Assembly: GCA_030601715.1 (NCBI GenBank) | Contig: JAUWBL010000006.1 | Location: forward strand, 1 to 13,758 | Direction of reading: 5' to 3' | Source of the DNA: Candidatus Geothermarchaeota archaeon | GTDB lineage: Archaea; Thermoproteota; Nitrososphaeria; Geothermarchaeales; JAUWBL01 | Length of the DNA: 13,758 bases | Part shown: piece after piece, positions 6,337 through 13,576 of the stretch | How the letters are laid out: every line of letters starts with the position of its first letter | Numbering within the stretch: the first letter of the stretch is position 1 | Notes under the pieces: generated by a model | Seen by the model: only the letters and a program-made list of their open reading frames with translations | Database searches by the model: none | Told to the model about the DNA's origin: nothing | Program-made: the position numbers and the translations under genes

Positions 6337-7526
6337 GTTCCGTGAGGATCAGAAGGGAGTTGTCACACAGCCTCTGGATCGCGTGGAAGGACCTGTTGGA
6401 GTTCCGGAGGAACAGGATGGGCCTTGTGATGCTCGCCCTGATGCCGGTGTTCATGATGGTGATGACCGGTTTCATATTCCCCTCGGGGAACGTGTTGAAC
6501 CGAGTGCCCGTGGCCTTGGTGAACCTCGACGAGGGTCTTGAGGGGTTGAACATCGTATCCCAGCTCGAGACGATCAACGAAGAGTCGGGCCTAATGGAGC
6601 TACTGTCTGCCGATAGCTTTGACGAAACGAAGCGGATGATCTTCAACGGAGAGGCCGTCGGCGGGATAGTCGTGCCAGAAGGGTTCTCTTCAGCCCTATC
6701 AAACGGTGAGCAAGGAACCATCATCGTCTTCACCGACCAATCCAATCCCCAGATTTCTGCGACATTGTCGACCGTTCTCGAGGAAATCATCGATGGCATC
6801 GGCACCATGAGAGCCGCCGCAGTGGTAGCCGGGCTGGCTCAGCAGGCAAACACAACTCTGAACCCGTTGGCCGTGGTCGTTCCATACGCGGTTGAGTCAC
6901 GGGGAGTGGTGGAGGGCTCCACGAGTTACTTTGACTTCGTGGCCCCCGGCATCATGGCTATGGTGGTGATGCTGTCGGTGATGACGGGGCTTCCCCGAGC
7001 TATCTCGTACGAGAAGGACATAGGGACCTTGGACGGTTTCCTCGTCGCTCCGATAAGCAGGCTCTCGATCATCCTCGGAAAGGTGCTCGCGCAGACGACT
7101 AGAGGTCTTGTCCAGGGGATAATGGTAATGGTGTTGGCCTACGTGCTCTTCGGCGTCACGATTCACGGAAGCATACTGCTGGTGTTCATCCTGCTCTTCA
7201 TTGGAGTCTTCAGCTTCGTAGGGTTGGGCATCCTTCTGACCTCTGTAGCCAGCGACGAGCAGACCGCCATGATGATGATGTCGACTCTGATGTTCCCGAT
7301 GATGTTCCTGAGCGGGGTCTTCTTCCCGATACAGCAGATGCCCCCCATAATGCAGGGCATCGCCTCCATCCTTCCGCTGACCTATGCCACCGGCGCCCTC
7401 AGAAAGGTCATGGTGCTGGGGGCAGGCTTAGAGAACGTGTGGACCGAGCTCGTCGTGTTGATAGGCTTCGGAGTCGTTCTGCTGGCCATAGCGGTTCCGG
7501 TATTCCGAAGGGCTATGACTAGGTGA
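6333..7526 (+). CDS. ABC-2 type transporter permease (DrrB/YhgE-like)
   Basis: 397 residues. The first helix (about 29-49) is followed by an extracytoplasmic domain of about 150 residues, then five helices (about 201-221, 248-274, 280-304, 311-333, 371-391). The ABC-2 signature EKDIGTLDGFLVAP (227-240) is present, as is the hydrophobic SGVFFPI stretch before the last loop. It forms an efflux transporter with the preceding ATPase, with which it overlaps by 4 nt. Substrates of this group include drugs, lipids and glycans, and nothing here selects among them. It is the last gene of the padR operon, and its stop is 12 bp from the convergent tdh stop. Confidence 0.9.
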   Translation: MSSVRIRRELSHSLWIAWKDLLEFRRNRMGLVMLALMPVFMMVMTGFIFPSGNVLNRVPVALVNLDEGLEGLNIVSQLETINEESGLMELLSADSFDETKRMIFNGEAVGGIVVPEGFSSALSNGEQGTIIVFTDQSNPQISATLSTVLEEIIDGIGTMRAAAVVAGLAQQANTTLNPLAVVVPYAVESRGVVEGSTSYFDFVAPGIMAMVVMLSVMTGLPRAISYEKDIGTLDGFLVAPISRLSIILGKVLAQTTRGLVQGIMVMVLAYVLFGVTIHGSILLVFILLFIGVFSFVGLGILLTSVASDEQTAMMMMSTLMFPMMFLSGVFFPIQQMPPIMQGIASILPLTYATGALRKVMVLGAGLENVWTELVVLIGFGVVLLAIAVPVFRRAMTR

Positions 7527-7538
7527 CGAATCAGGTTC

Positions 7539-8606
7539 CTAGGTCCACTTGGGCTCTAGGACGACCTTAGCGGCCCCTTTGCTCTCCAAAAGCTGGATGG
7601 CCTCTTCAAACCTGCTTATGGGGATCTTCTTGGAGATGAGGAGGGATATCTTCCTTCGGAACTCCCGGTTTCTCAGGAGACCCTTGGTCTGATGCCAGGT
7701 CTCGAAGATCCTTCTACCGAAGATCCCGAAGATCCGCGCACCCTTGAAGATGATAAGATCGTTGACATCAAGGGGGACCTCCCTTCTGTGGATCCCCAGC
7801 AGCGAGATCCGACCTCCGGGCGTCAACATTTCCAGCCCTTGACGGAGAGCAACGGGGGAGCCGGACATCTCGAAGACCACGTCGACGCCGGTTCCATCGG
7901 TGGCGTCCCGTATCACCCTCACCACGTCTACTCCTTCTTCTTCGACGTTCAGAACAGTGTCGGCTCCCATCCTCTCCGCCAGCTCGAGGCGGATCGGATT
8001 GTTCAGCTCCGTGGCGAAGACCTCAGACGCCCCCAAAGCTTTGGCCACTGCTATCGACATCAGACCGACGGGTCCGCAGCCGAGCACGGTCACCGTCCTG
8101 CCACCTATGTCCTCCACGTTGTCTGCTGGGAGAGCGACGTGGACCGCGTGTCCCAGGGGCTCTTGGATTGACATGATCTCGGGGGGCAGGTCGGGGTCGT
8201 TCTTCCAAGCGTTTCTCCCGGGAATGGCCACGTATTCGGCGAAGACGCCGTTCCTGTCAACCCCCACGATCTCCAAGTTCTCGCACAAGTGCCTCCGGCC
8301 CATCTTGCACTGATAGCACGTTCCGTCGTAGACGTGGGTCTCCGACGACACCAGGTCTCCTACCTCAAAGCCTCTAACGCTCCTACCAACATCGACAACT
8401 TTCCCCGCCAGCTCGTGACCAAGGACGACTGGAAACTTTTTCATTCTTCCGCGAGCCCACTCGTTGAAGCGCCAAAGGTGGAGGTCCGTGCCGCAGATGC
8501 CCATCATGATCGGGGAGACGAGGATCTCGTCCTTCCCAATCACCGGTGTCTCCGTGTCGTCGATCTCGGCTCCGGGCCCCGGCTTCTTCTTTAGAACAGC
8601 CCTCAT
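7539..8606 (-). CDS. tdh: L-threonine 3-dehydrogenase (zinc-dependent MDR family)
   Basis: 355 residues; it oxidises L-threonine to 2-amino-3-ketobutyrate with NAD+, feeding Kbl. Catalytic zinc residues Cys38 (GICGTDLH) and His64 (GHE) with Glu65 are present. The Rossmann motif is GCGPVG (176-181), and an acidic Glu200 at the end of the next strand favours NAD over NADP. FETW (301-304) and the QEPLGHAVH segment match Tdh of Thermococcales and E. coli closely. The structural zinc loop has Asp94, Cys97, Cys100 and Cys108, where Tdh normally has four Cys. I chose ATG 8606 because family members begin at this point. ATG 8654 would add 16 hydrophobic residues, has no SD, and fits a TATA at 8698-8705 with a short leader, so it cannot be excluded. 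It is monocistronic here and convergent with the exporter operon. Confidence 0.9.
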   Translation of the reverse strand: MRAVLKKKPGPGAEIDDTETPVIGKDEILVSPIMMGICGTDLHLWRFNEWARGRMKKFPVVLGHELAGKVVDVGRSVRGFEVGDLVSSETHVYDGTCYQCKMGRRHLCENLEIVGVDRNGVFAEYVAIPGRNAWKNDPDLPPEIMSIQEPLGHAVHVALPADNVEDIGGRTVTVLGCGPVGLMSIAVAKALGASEVFATELNNPIRLELAERMGADTVLNVEEEGVDVVRVIRDATDGTGVDVVFEMSGSPVALRQGLEMLTPGGRISLLGIHRREVPLDVNDLIIFKGARIFGIFGRRIFETWHQTKGLLRNREFRRKISLLISKKIPISRFEEAIQLLESKGAAKVVLEPKWT

Positions 8607-8695
8607 AGCCGCACGACCTGAGAAGAACAGGAAGACTTTCGGTGGAAGAGACATAAGACTTCGTTCGAGGTGGCCGAAGACAAGGCTTGTTTCAC

Positions 8696-8708
8696 GGTTT
8701 TAGTATCC
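8696..8708. promoter_or_regulatory. Possible shared TATA element for divergent tdh and thiolase genes
   Basis: GGTTTTAGTATCC reads as a TATA-like box in both directions. It lies about 30 bp before the thiolase ATG, which would give a leaderless or nearly leaderless mRNA, and GAGG abuts that ATG too closely to serve as an SD. On the other strand it lies 44-51 bp before ATG 8654 or about 92-99 bp before ATG 8606 of tdh. It is the only AT-rich patch in the gap. Confidence 0.4.
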
Positions 8709-8730
8709 GCATCTGTTTACTGGTTGAGGA

Positions 8731-9876
8731 ATGACGAGAGAAGCGGTCATAGTGGGTGCGGTTAGAACGGCCATAGCCAAGGCCAATGGTGCTTTGAAGG
8801 ACGTCCGTCCCGACGACCTCGCCGGTCTGGTGCTGACCGAGTTGGTCAACAGAACCGGCGTGGAGCCTTCGGAGCTCGACGATGTCATGATAGGGTGCGC
8901 CTCCCCCGTGGACCAGCAGGGGGGAAACATCGGGCGCATGGCGGGCCTCATCGCGGGGTTCCCCTACGATGTCCCCGGGGTCACCATAAACAGGTACTGC
9001 GGCTCCAGCCTCGAAGCCATCAACAGCGCGGCCCACGCCATCATGGCGGGTCAGGGGGAGCTGATCATAGCGGGGGGCGTGGAGAGCATGACGAGGGTGC
9101 CCATGGGCGCCGACATCAGCAGCTTCAGCGAAAAGATTCTGGATCGATTCACCCCCGCCGTCATGGGTGCTACGGCGGAGAACGTGGCTGAGAAATACGG
9201 TGTGTCGCGGGAAGACCAGGACGAATTCGCTCTGTGGAGCCATCAGAAGGCGGTGGCCGCCACCCGGCAGGGTCGCTTCAGGCAAGAGATCCTACCCATC
9301 GAGATAGCTGCCGACGACTCCACGACGACCTTCGACACCGACGAGAGACCTCGACCAGACACCTCTCTCGAGAAACTCGCCAAACTGCCACCGGTCTTCA
9401 AGCCGGGTGGGACGGTGACTGCCGGCAACGCCTCCGGCATCAACGACGGCTCAGCCGCCGTGCTGCTGGCCTCAAAGGAGAAGGTCAAGGAGCTGGGTCT
9501 TGAGATCCTAGCTACATATAGAGGATCAGCCGTCGCTGGGGTTCACCCCGACTACATGGGGCTGGGGCCGGTGCCTGCGACGCGGAAGGCACTGAGCAGG
9601 GTCGATCTGACCGTGGATGACATGGATGTCGTGGAGCTCCACGAGGCTTTCGCCGCTACCGCGTTACACGTAACGCGTGAGTTGGGCATCGAGAGGGATA
9701 AGCTGAACCCCAACGGGGGAGCCGTGGCCCTGGGACATCCTCTGGGTTGCAGCGGTGCGAGGCAGATGACGACCCTTCTGTATGAGACGGAGAGAAGGAA
9801 CGCCCAGTATGGCTTGTCGGCTATGTGTATCGGCTTCGGCCAGGGGATAGCCACCATCGTCGAGAGGGAGGTCTAG
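8731..9876 (+). CDS. Acetyl-CoA C-acyltransferase (thiolase)
   Basis: 381 residues, a full-length classical thiolase. The acyl-accepting Cys90 lies in NRYCGSS, His336 in GHPLGCSGAR and the second catalytic Cys366 in MCIGFGQG. The usual NEAFA loop reads HEAFA, with His304, as in long-chain/trifunctional-type thiolases. It condenses or cleaves 3-ketoacyl-CoA. The acyl-CoA dehydrogenase 51 bp downstream favours beta-oxidation-type cleavage, while acetoacetyl-CoA synthesis remains possible. No DUF35 OB-fold or HMG-CoA synthase gene is adjacent, so this does not look like the archaeal thiolase/HMGCS complex. It starts at ATG 8731 and is probably leaderless. It is divergent from tdh, whose pathway also yields acetyl-CoA. 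Confidence 0.9.
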   Translation: MTREAVIVGAVRTAIAKANGALKDVRPDDLAGLVLTELVNRTGVEPSELDDVMIGCASPVDQQGGNIGRMAGLIAGFPYDVPGVTINRYCGSSLEAINSAAHAIMAGQGELIIAGGVESMTRVPMGADISSFSEKILDRFTPAVMGATAENVAEKYGVSREDQDEFALWSHQKAVAATRQGRFRQEILPIEIAADDSTTTFDTDERPRPDTSLEKLAKLPPVFKPGGTVTAGNASGINDGSAAVLLASKEKVKELGLEILATYRGSAVAGVHPDYMGLGPVPATRKALSRVDLTVDDMDVVELHEAFAATALHVTRELGIERDKLNPNGGAVALGHPLGCSGARQMTTLLYETERRNAQYGLSAMCIGFGQGIATIVEREV

Positions 9877-9915
9877 CCAGACGAATCTAAAGCCACGTTG
9901 CAGGCTATGGTTTGC

Positions 9916-9927
9916 GGAGGGTGGATC
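9916..9927 (+). promoter_or_regulatory. Ribosome-binding site that fixes the acyl-CoA dehydrogenase start
   Basis: GGAGGGTGGATC runs directly into ATG 9928 and nearly reproduces the complement of the 16S 3' end. It identifies 9928 rather than the upstream in-frame ATG 9907 or the CAG-led extension from 9898 as the start. Confidence 0.7.
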
Positions 9928-11094
9928 ATGGTAGAATTCAAGCTCACGGAGGAACAGCGACTCATTAAGAAGACCATGCATGAGTTCGCCGAGAACGAGA
10001 TAAGGCCGGTGGCCTTGGAGTGTGACAGGGAGGCCGAGATCCCCTGGGATGTTGTGAAGAAGGCCCACGGACTCGGGATAACCACCTTCGACCTCCCCGA
10101 GGAATGGGGAGGAGGGGGCAACGAGAGCGTCCTTACATCCGCCGTGGTGGCGGAGGAGCTGGCCTGGGGGTGCGCCGGGATCTGGACGTCCCTCCTGGGG
10201 CCGGCCTTGGCGGGGGTCCCGATAGCGATCCTCGGGAGCGACGAGCAGAAAGAGAGATACTTGGCTCCTTTCTGCGGGGAGAAGTCCATGATGGGAGCCA
10301 TGGCTCTGACGGAACCCGAGGCCGGCTCCGACGTGAGGTCTCTGTCAACGACGGCGAAGCTGGAGGGAGACGAGTGGGTGCTCAACGGGACCAAGGCCTT
10401 TATCACAAACGGGGGGATCGCCGACCTCCACGTGATCTTTGCGACGATCGACAGGTCCCTAGGGTATGGCGGGATCCGTGGGTACATCGTCCCTACGGGG
10501 ATCAATGGCGAGGAGGCCCCCGGGATCGAGATGGGTGAAGTGTACGACAAGCTGGGGATCAGGGCGTCTCACACGGCTGAGGTGGTGCTCAACGATTGCC
10601 GGGTGCCAGAGGAGAACGTTCTGGGGGCGGAGAGGACGGGGTTCTACGGCGCCATGAGAATGCTGGACGAGTCGCGGATCGTGGTGTCGGCCGGGGCGGT
10701 GGGTGTGGCCCGAGCCGCCTTCGAGTACGCCTTGGACTACTCTAAGACGAGGAAGCAGTTCGGTCAGCCCATCGGGAAGTTCCAGGCCATCCGGTTCAAG
10801 CTGGCGGATATGACGATGAAGATCGACGCGGCGAGGTTCTTGGTTTGGAGGGCGGCCTGGGAGGCCGACATGGAGCATCATATCACGAAGTATGCTTCGA
10901 TGGCGAAGGCGTACGCCGCCGATGTGGCGGCGGAGGTGACGACGGAAGCGGTTCAGATCTTGGGGGGCCACGGCTACATGAAGGAGCATCCCGTGGAGAA
11001 GTGGATGCGGGACGCGAAGGTCTTTCCGATATGGGAGGGCACGAGCGAGATCCAGAGGCTGGTGATATCCCGGGAAGACCTGGGAGCCCTCTGA
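9928..11094 (+). CDS. Acyl-CoA dehydrogenase
   Basis: 388 residues, standard length. N-terminal helical domain (about 6-120) with FKLTEEQRLIKKTMHEFAENEIRPVA-type start; middle beta domain with MALTEPEAGSD (125-135); C-terminal helical domain with the KTRKQFGQPIGKFQAIRFKLADM signature region (273-295) and GGHGYMKEHPVEKWMRDAK. The catalytic base is Glu370 in WEGTSEIQR, as in short- and medium-chain enzymes, so FAD-dependent alpha,beta-desaturation of an acyl-CoA is expected. The electron acceptor would normally be an ETF, which is not in the window. Co-directional with the thiolase 51 bp upstream and probably in one operon. Chain length or branched-chain preference cannot be read from the sequence. 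Confidence 0.93.
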   Translation: MVEFKLTEEQRLIKKTMHEFAENEIRPVALECDREAEIPWDVVKKAHGLGITTFDLPEEWGGGGNESVLTSAVVAEELAWGCAGIWTSLLGPALAGVPIAILGSDEQKERYLAPFCGEKSMMGAMALTEPEAGSDVRSLSTTAKLEGDEWVLNGTKAFITNGGIADLHVIFATIDRSLGYGGIRGYIVPTGINGEEAPGIEMGEVYDKLGIRASHTAEVVLNDCRVPEENVLGAERTGFYGAMRMLDESRIVVSAGAVGVARAAFEYALDYSKTRKQFGQPIGKFQAIRFKLADMTMKIDAARFLVWRAAWEADMEHHITKYASMAKAYAADVAAEVTTEAVQILGGHGYMKEHPVEKWMRDAKVFPIWEGTSEIQRLVISREDLGAL

Positions 11095-11131
11095 GCTCTC
11101 CCCACCAATCTATCCTTGCGAACGGTGGAGC

Positions 11132-11149
11132 AGAGAAACCGTTATATAG
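11132..11149 (+). promoter_or_regulatory. BRE/TATA promoter for the zinc-ribbon membrane protein
   Basis: AGAAACC followed by GTTATATAG (11141-11149) is the clearest archaeal BRE-TATA arrangement in the window. A start site about 25 bp downstream (near 11171) would leave a leader of about 35 nt containing the GGAGG SD at 11197-11201, 5 nt before ATG 11207. Confidence 0.6.
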
Positions 11150-11206
11150 TGCAAGGGCGTCTAGGGCATTGTATTTCTAGGATGGGGATCCACCTAGGAG
11201 GAAAGC

Positions 11207-11983
11207 ATGCCTTTTTGTCCGAGCTGTGGAAAGGAAGTCCGAAAAGACGACGAGTTCTGCAAGAGCTGTGGCCACGATCTCAGGCCTGGAGCCAAGAAGG
11301 TGGAAGAAGCGATTGAGGAGGCCGTCGAGAGCTTCAAGAAGGCCAACGCGGGTCAAGCACTCAGCCAGGCCTTCGACATCATATCTAGGACGCCTGTGGT
11401 TCTCATCCCGGCTCTGATAGGCGCCATCGTTCCCTTCCTGATAGATATAACGACCTCGATTCTGGTGTTAGGCGGGTTCGTTGGCACCGGGTTCTTCCCC
11501 TATCTGTTCACCCCTGCCGTTTTCGGCACAGTGATACTCCTAGCCGTGGCAGGAATCATCGGATTGTTCGTCTCCTTCGTAATGTTCTTTGCGTCTCTGG
11601 ATATGTCGAGGGACGCGTATCACGGTGAGCCACTGAGCGTTTCAGCCAGCGTTAGGTACGTCATCGGCAGACTGGGGATATTCATAGTCGCGGCGATCAT
11701 CGGAGCAGTTCTGTCGGTCACCGTGATCTTGATCCCTATAGCCATCCTGATGTTCGTCATCATGGTCGTCGACGAGACAGGCATCTCGGATGCCATATCG
11801 AAATCCTTCAAGGTCGCAGGTGACAGGCTCGGCGACATCATAATCCTCTTCGTCGTGGCTATAGTGGTAGGCGCCGTCTTGGGTCTGGTTCCAGTAATCT
11901 CATCCCTGCTCACAGCCAGCTGGTACGTTCTGATGGGGCTGGCCTTCATGCACCTGTACTTCAACTACAAGAAAGCCGCCTAG
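11207..11983 (+). CDS. Zinc-ribbon polytopic membrane protein
   Basis: 258 residues. The N-terminal zinc ribbon has Cys4, Cys7, Cys18 and Cys21 (CPSC...CKSC). A charged helical linker (about 28-55) follows, then a membrane domain with five or six helices (about 63-87, 102-130, 155-188, 210-230, 232-252). The layout resembles archaeal zinc-ribbon proteins fused to DUF4013/DUF975-like membrane domains of unknown role. The ribbon should face the cytoplasm and could bind a protein partner or nucleic acid. It has its own promoter and a strong SD, so it is likely a separate unit. It is convergent with the methyltransferase-like gene. No substrate or pathway can be assigned. Confidence 0.85.
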   Translation: MPFCPSCGKEVRKDDEFCKSCGHDLRPGAKKVEEAIEEAVESFKKANAGQALSQAFDIISRTPVVLIPALIGAIVPFLIDITTSILVLGGFVGTGFFPYLFTPAVFGTVILLAVAGIIGLFVSFVMFFASLDMSRDAYHGEPLSVSASVRYVIGRLGIFIVAAIIGAVLSVTVILIPIAILMFVIMVVDETGISDAISKSFKVAGDRLGDIIILFVVAIVVGAVLGLVPVISSLLTASWYVLMGLAFMHLYFNYKKAA

Positions 11984-12050
11984 CTCTCGCCACCGCCTTC
12001 CGCAAGTTGTCCGCGACATGTTTCGTAATTATGGAACAAATACAGAAGCG

Positions 12051-12527
12051 TTAGACACCATCAATCGAACCCCACACCACAAGCTTCGAGTCTTTGTCGC
12101 GTTTCACGCGCAGCTTCCTCCATTCGGAGGACAGAGGTTCTCGTAATTCTCTTATCAGCGCCAAGACGACTGACACGTCGGAAGGAAGGTTCAGCTTCAA
12201 CCCATCCGCACATATCGGCACCACGTTCAGTGGGAGCCTGTACCCTATGACGTCTAGTGCTCGGCCGAGGAGCACGGGGTCTATCTCGACGGCGTAGACC
12301 TTTCGGACTCTCTCAGACAGAGCGAGATCTAGGCGTAGGTCCCCCGCTCCCACGTCGAAGACCACATCCCCCGACCTGACGGCCTCCACTGCTTTGCTGT
12401 ATAGTGACCTGTCGGGAACGAAGTGATGAACGTCTGAAGACAGTCCCCGAGACTCCGCCCACTCACCCCACTCTGAACGCGCCCTTGGAGAAGTGTATAT
12501 CCTGACGTTGTGTTGTTTGGAGATCAT
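12051..12527 (-). CDS. Small class I SAM-dependent methyltransferase-fold protein
   Basis: 158 residues. Motif I VVFDVGAGDLRLDLAL (about 55-70) and the motif II acidic strand VYAVEIDP (about 77-84) define a Rossmann-type SAM pocket. PICADGLKLNLP (about 103-114) fits motif III. After a further strand (VSVVLALIREL) the protein ends with a short basic region, so it lacks the later strands and substrate domain of most full methyltransferases (200-280 residues). The substrate is unknown; rRNA or protein methylation is possible but not shown. The start is ATG 12527: an in-frame TAG 18 nt upstream leaves little choice. There is no SD, so initiation is weak or leaderless. A complete short family member or a truncated gene both fit. 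Confidence 0.75.
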   Translation of the reverse strand: MISKQHNVRIYTSPRARSEWGEWAESRGLSSDVHHFVPDRSLYSKAVEAVRSGDVVFDVGAGDLRLDLALSERVRKVYAVEIDPVLLGRALDVIGYRLPLNVVPICADGLKLNLPSDVSVVLALIRELREPLSSEWRKLRVKRDKDSKLVVWGSIDGV

Positions 12528-12882
12528 ATCGCTGTTTGCTGGCTACGTGGCTGTCACATGGGAGGCCACACCCAACTCCCCAAGCTCCCCCCGGATTTGA
12601 CCAAACAGCCGAGGTACCACGAAGAATCCTTGTAGCAGACCCTCCCAGAGAATGATTCAAGACATGCAGGAGAAGATAGCCCGACTCGAAGAGATCCTAG
12701 GACAACTTCAAGAATAGAGAATCGATACGAGAGACGTATCCGACTACCTCCGAATTCTCTGTTCCTCCTTCTAAGCGATCTTTTTATCTTAATAATCTGC
12801 GAATATTGATAGGAACGAGCATACCGCTTCACGATAGCTCCTTTATGTGTCTAGGATAGCCTTCTGTTTCTGGAGGTTCTAG
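12528..12882. other. 355-bp intergenic stretch between divergent genes
   Basis: The left part (12560-12595) is C-rich on the plus strand (G-runs on minus). The middle holds a tiny open frame (12652-12717). The right part (12777-12809) is AT-rich. A TTTATGTG-like box (12841-12848) and a GGAGGT SD (12872-12877) precede the SRPBCC gene. No tRNA or other RNA gene was recognised. Open frames on the minus strand here give unlikely, Ser/Gly/Trp-rich translations. Confidence 0.5.
12652..12717 (+). other. 21-codon open frame, possible gene remnant
   Basis: MIQDMQEKIARLEEILGQLQE is an ideal heptad-like amphipathic helix, which is unusual for random intergenic DNA. The frame is open upstream to a TGA at 12598-12600 without another start and with a non-helical sequence. 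It has no SD at a useful distance and no promoter. It could be the C-terminal scrap of a coiled-coil protein or chance. Confidence 0.25.
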
Positions 12883-13332
12883 ATGGGCAGAATAGAGATC
12901 GTCACGGATATAGAGGCTCCCCTGGAGAGGGTGTTCGCCTGGAACGCAGATCCGAAGACCTTCGAGAAGGTGAGCACGGCGGAAGCCGACGCCAAGGTGG
13001 AGATCACCTCCGAAGGGCCCGTAGGCCTCGGCACCACCTTCCACCTCTCCGCCGTCATGGCAGGGCAGAAACTGGAGGGCGACATGGAGTACGTCGAGTT
13101 CGAGGAGAACCGCAGGGTCGTGCAGCGCATGACCAAGGGCGACCTGAAGAAGCTCGAGATGACCGACATCTACGAGGCCACCGACAAGGGCACGAGAATC
13201 ACAACGACATGGGACTACGAGCTCCCCTACTCGGTGCTCGGCAAGATCCTGGACAGGCTGAAGGTGGGCAAGGAGATCAAAGCCTCCGCCAAAGCCGGCT
13301 CCCAGAGGGCCAAAGAGATCCTGGAGGAGTAG
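12883..13332 (+). CDS. SRPBCC (START/Bet v1-like) family protein
   Basis: 149 residues, the usual size for a stand-alone SRPBCC domain. It opens with the typical strand and helix IEIVTDIEAPLERVFAWNADP (4-24), then has repeated beta strands (AKVEITSEGPVGLGTTFHLS, MEYVEFEENRRVVQRM, TRITTTWDYELP) and a long C-terminal helix (about 120-149). The fold makes a hydrophobic ligand cavity; relatives bind lipids or polyketides, or are uncharacterised. No catalytic residues can be assigned. Start ATG 12883 has GGAGGT 5 nt upstream. It is apparently monocistronic, followed by a pyrimidine tract. Confidence 0.88.
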   Translation: MGRIEIVTDIEAPLERVFAWNADPKTFEKVSTAEADAKVEITSEGPVGLGTTFHLSAVMAGQKLEGDMEYVEFEENRRVVQRMTKGDLKKLEMTDIYEATDKGTRITTTWDYELPYSVLGKILDRLKVGKEIKASAKAGSQRAKEILEE

Positions 13333-13355
13333 CCTCCCCTCCCCCTTTCTTTCTC
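13333..13355 (+). terminator. Pyrimidine tract after the SRPBCC gene, possible terminator
   Basis: An unbroken run of 23 C/T begins right after the stop codon and ends CTTTCTTTCTC. Archaeal RNA polymerase stops at T-rich non-template tracts without needing a hairpin. The tract is C-heavy at first, so strength is uncertain. Confidence 0.4.
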
Positions 13356-13446
13356 AAACTGCGCAAGAAGAATCGAAAGCCGACATCTGCGATGAATCAG
13401 CTCCGACTCAAATCCTTCAGAAGAAAGCTCACAGCCTCCCCCCCCT

Positions 13447-13500
13447 CGATGCACCCCTAGGCGATACACCCCCGCAAGTTGCACCCCCGCGATGCACCCG
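13447..13500 (+). repeat. Degenerate tandem array of a C-rich ~14-bp motif
   Basis: Four units align on CGATGCACCC: CGATGCACCCCTAGG (13447-13461), CGATACACCCCCG (13462-13474), AGTTGCACCCCCG (13477-13489) and CGATGCACCCG (13490-13500). Unit length is 13-15 bp and the GCACCC core is the most conserved. The degenerate units, without unique spacers, rule out CRISPR. On the minus strand the array gives repeated G3-G7 runs. Confidence 0.6.
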
Positions 13501-13576
13501 TAACGAAGGAGCCCGGGACACACCCCACCCCCAGGCCCCCCATGGATCTATGACCGAGTAGTCGTAGACGCCACGA

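Noticed and set aside
8607..8654. 16-residue N-terminal extension of tdh
   Set aside because: Tdh family proteins begin at the MRAVLKK point, and the extension has no SD. Position relative to the TATA box keeps it possible, so it is noted rather than annotated.
13447..13500. CRISPR array
   Set aside because: Units are 13-15 bp, directly adjacent and degenerate, with no 30-40 bp unique spacers and no cas genes.
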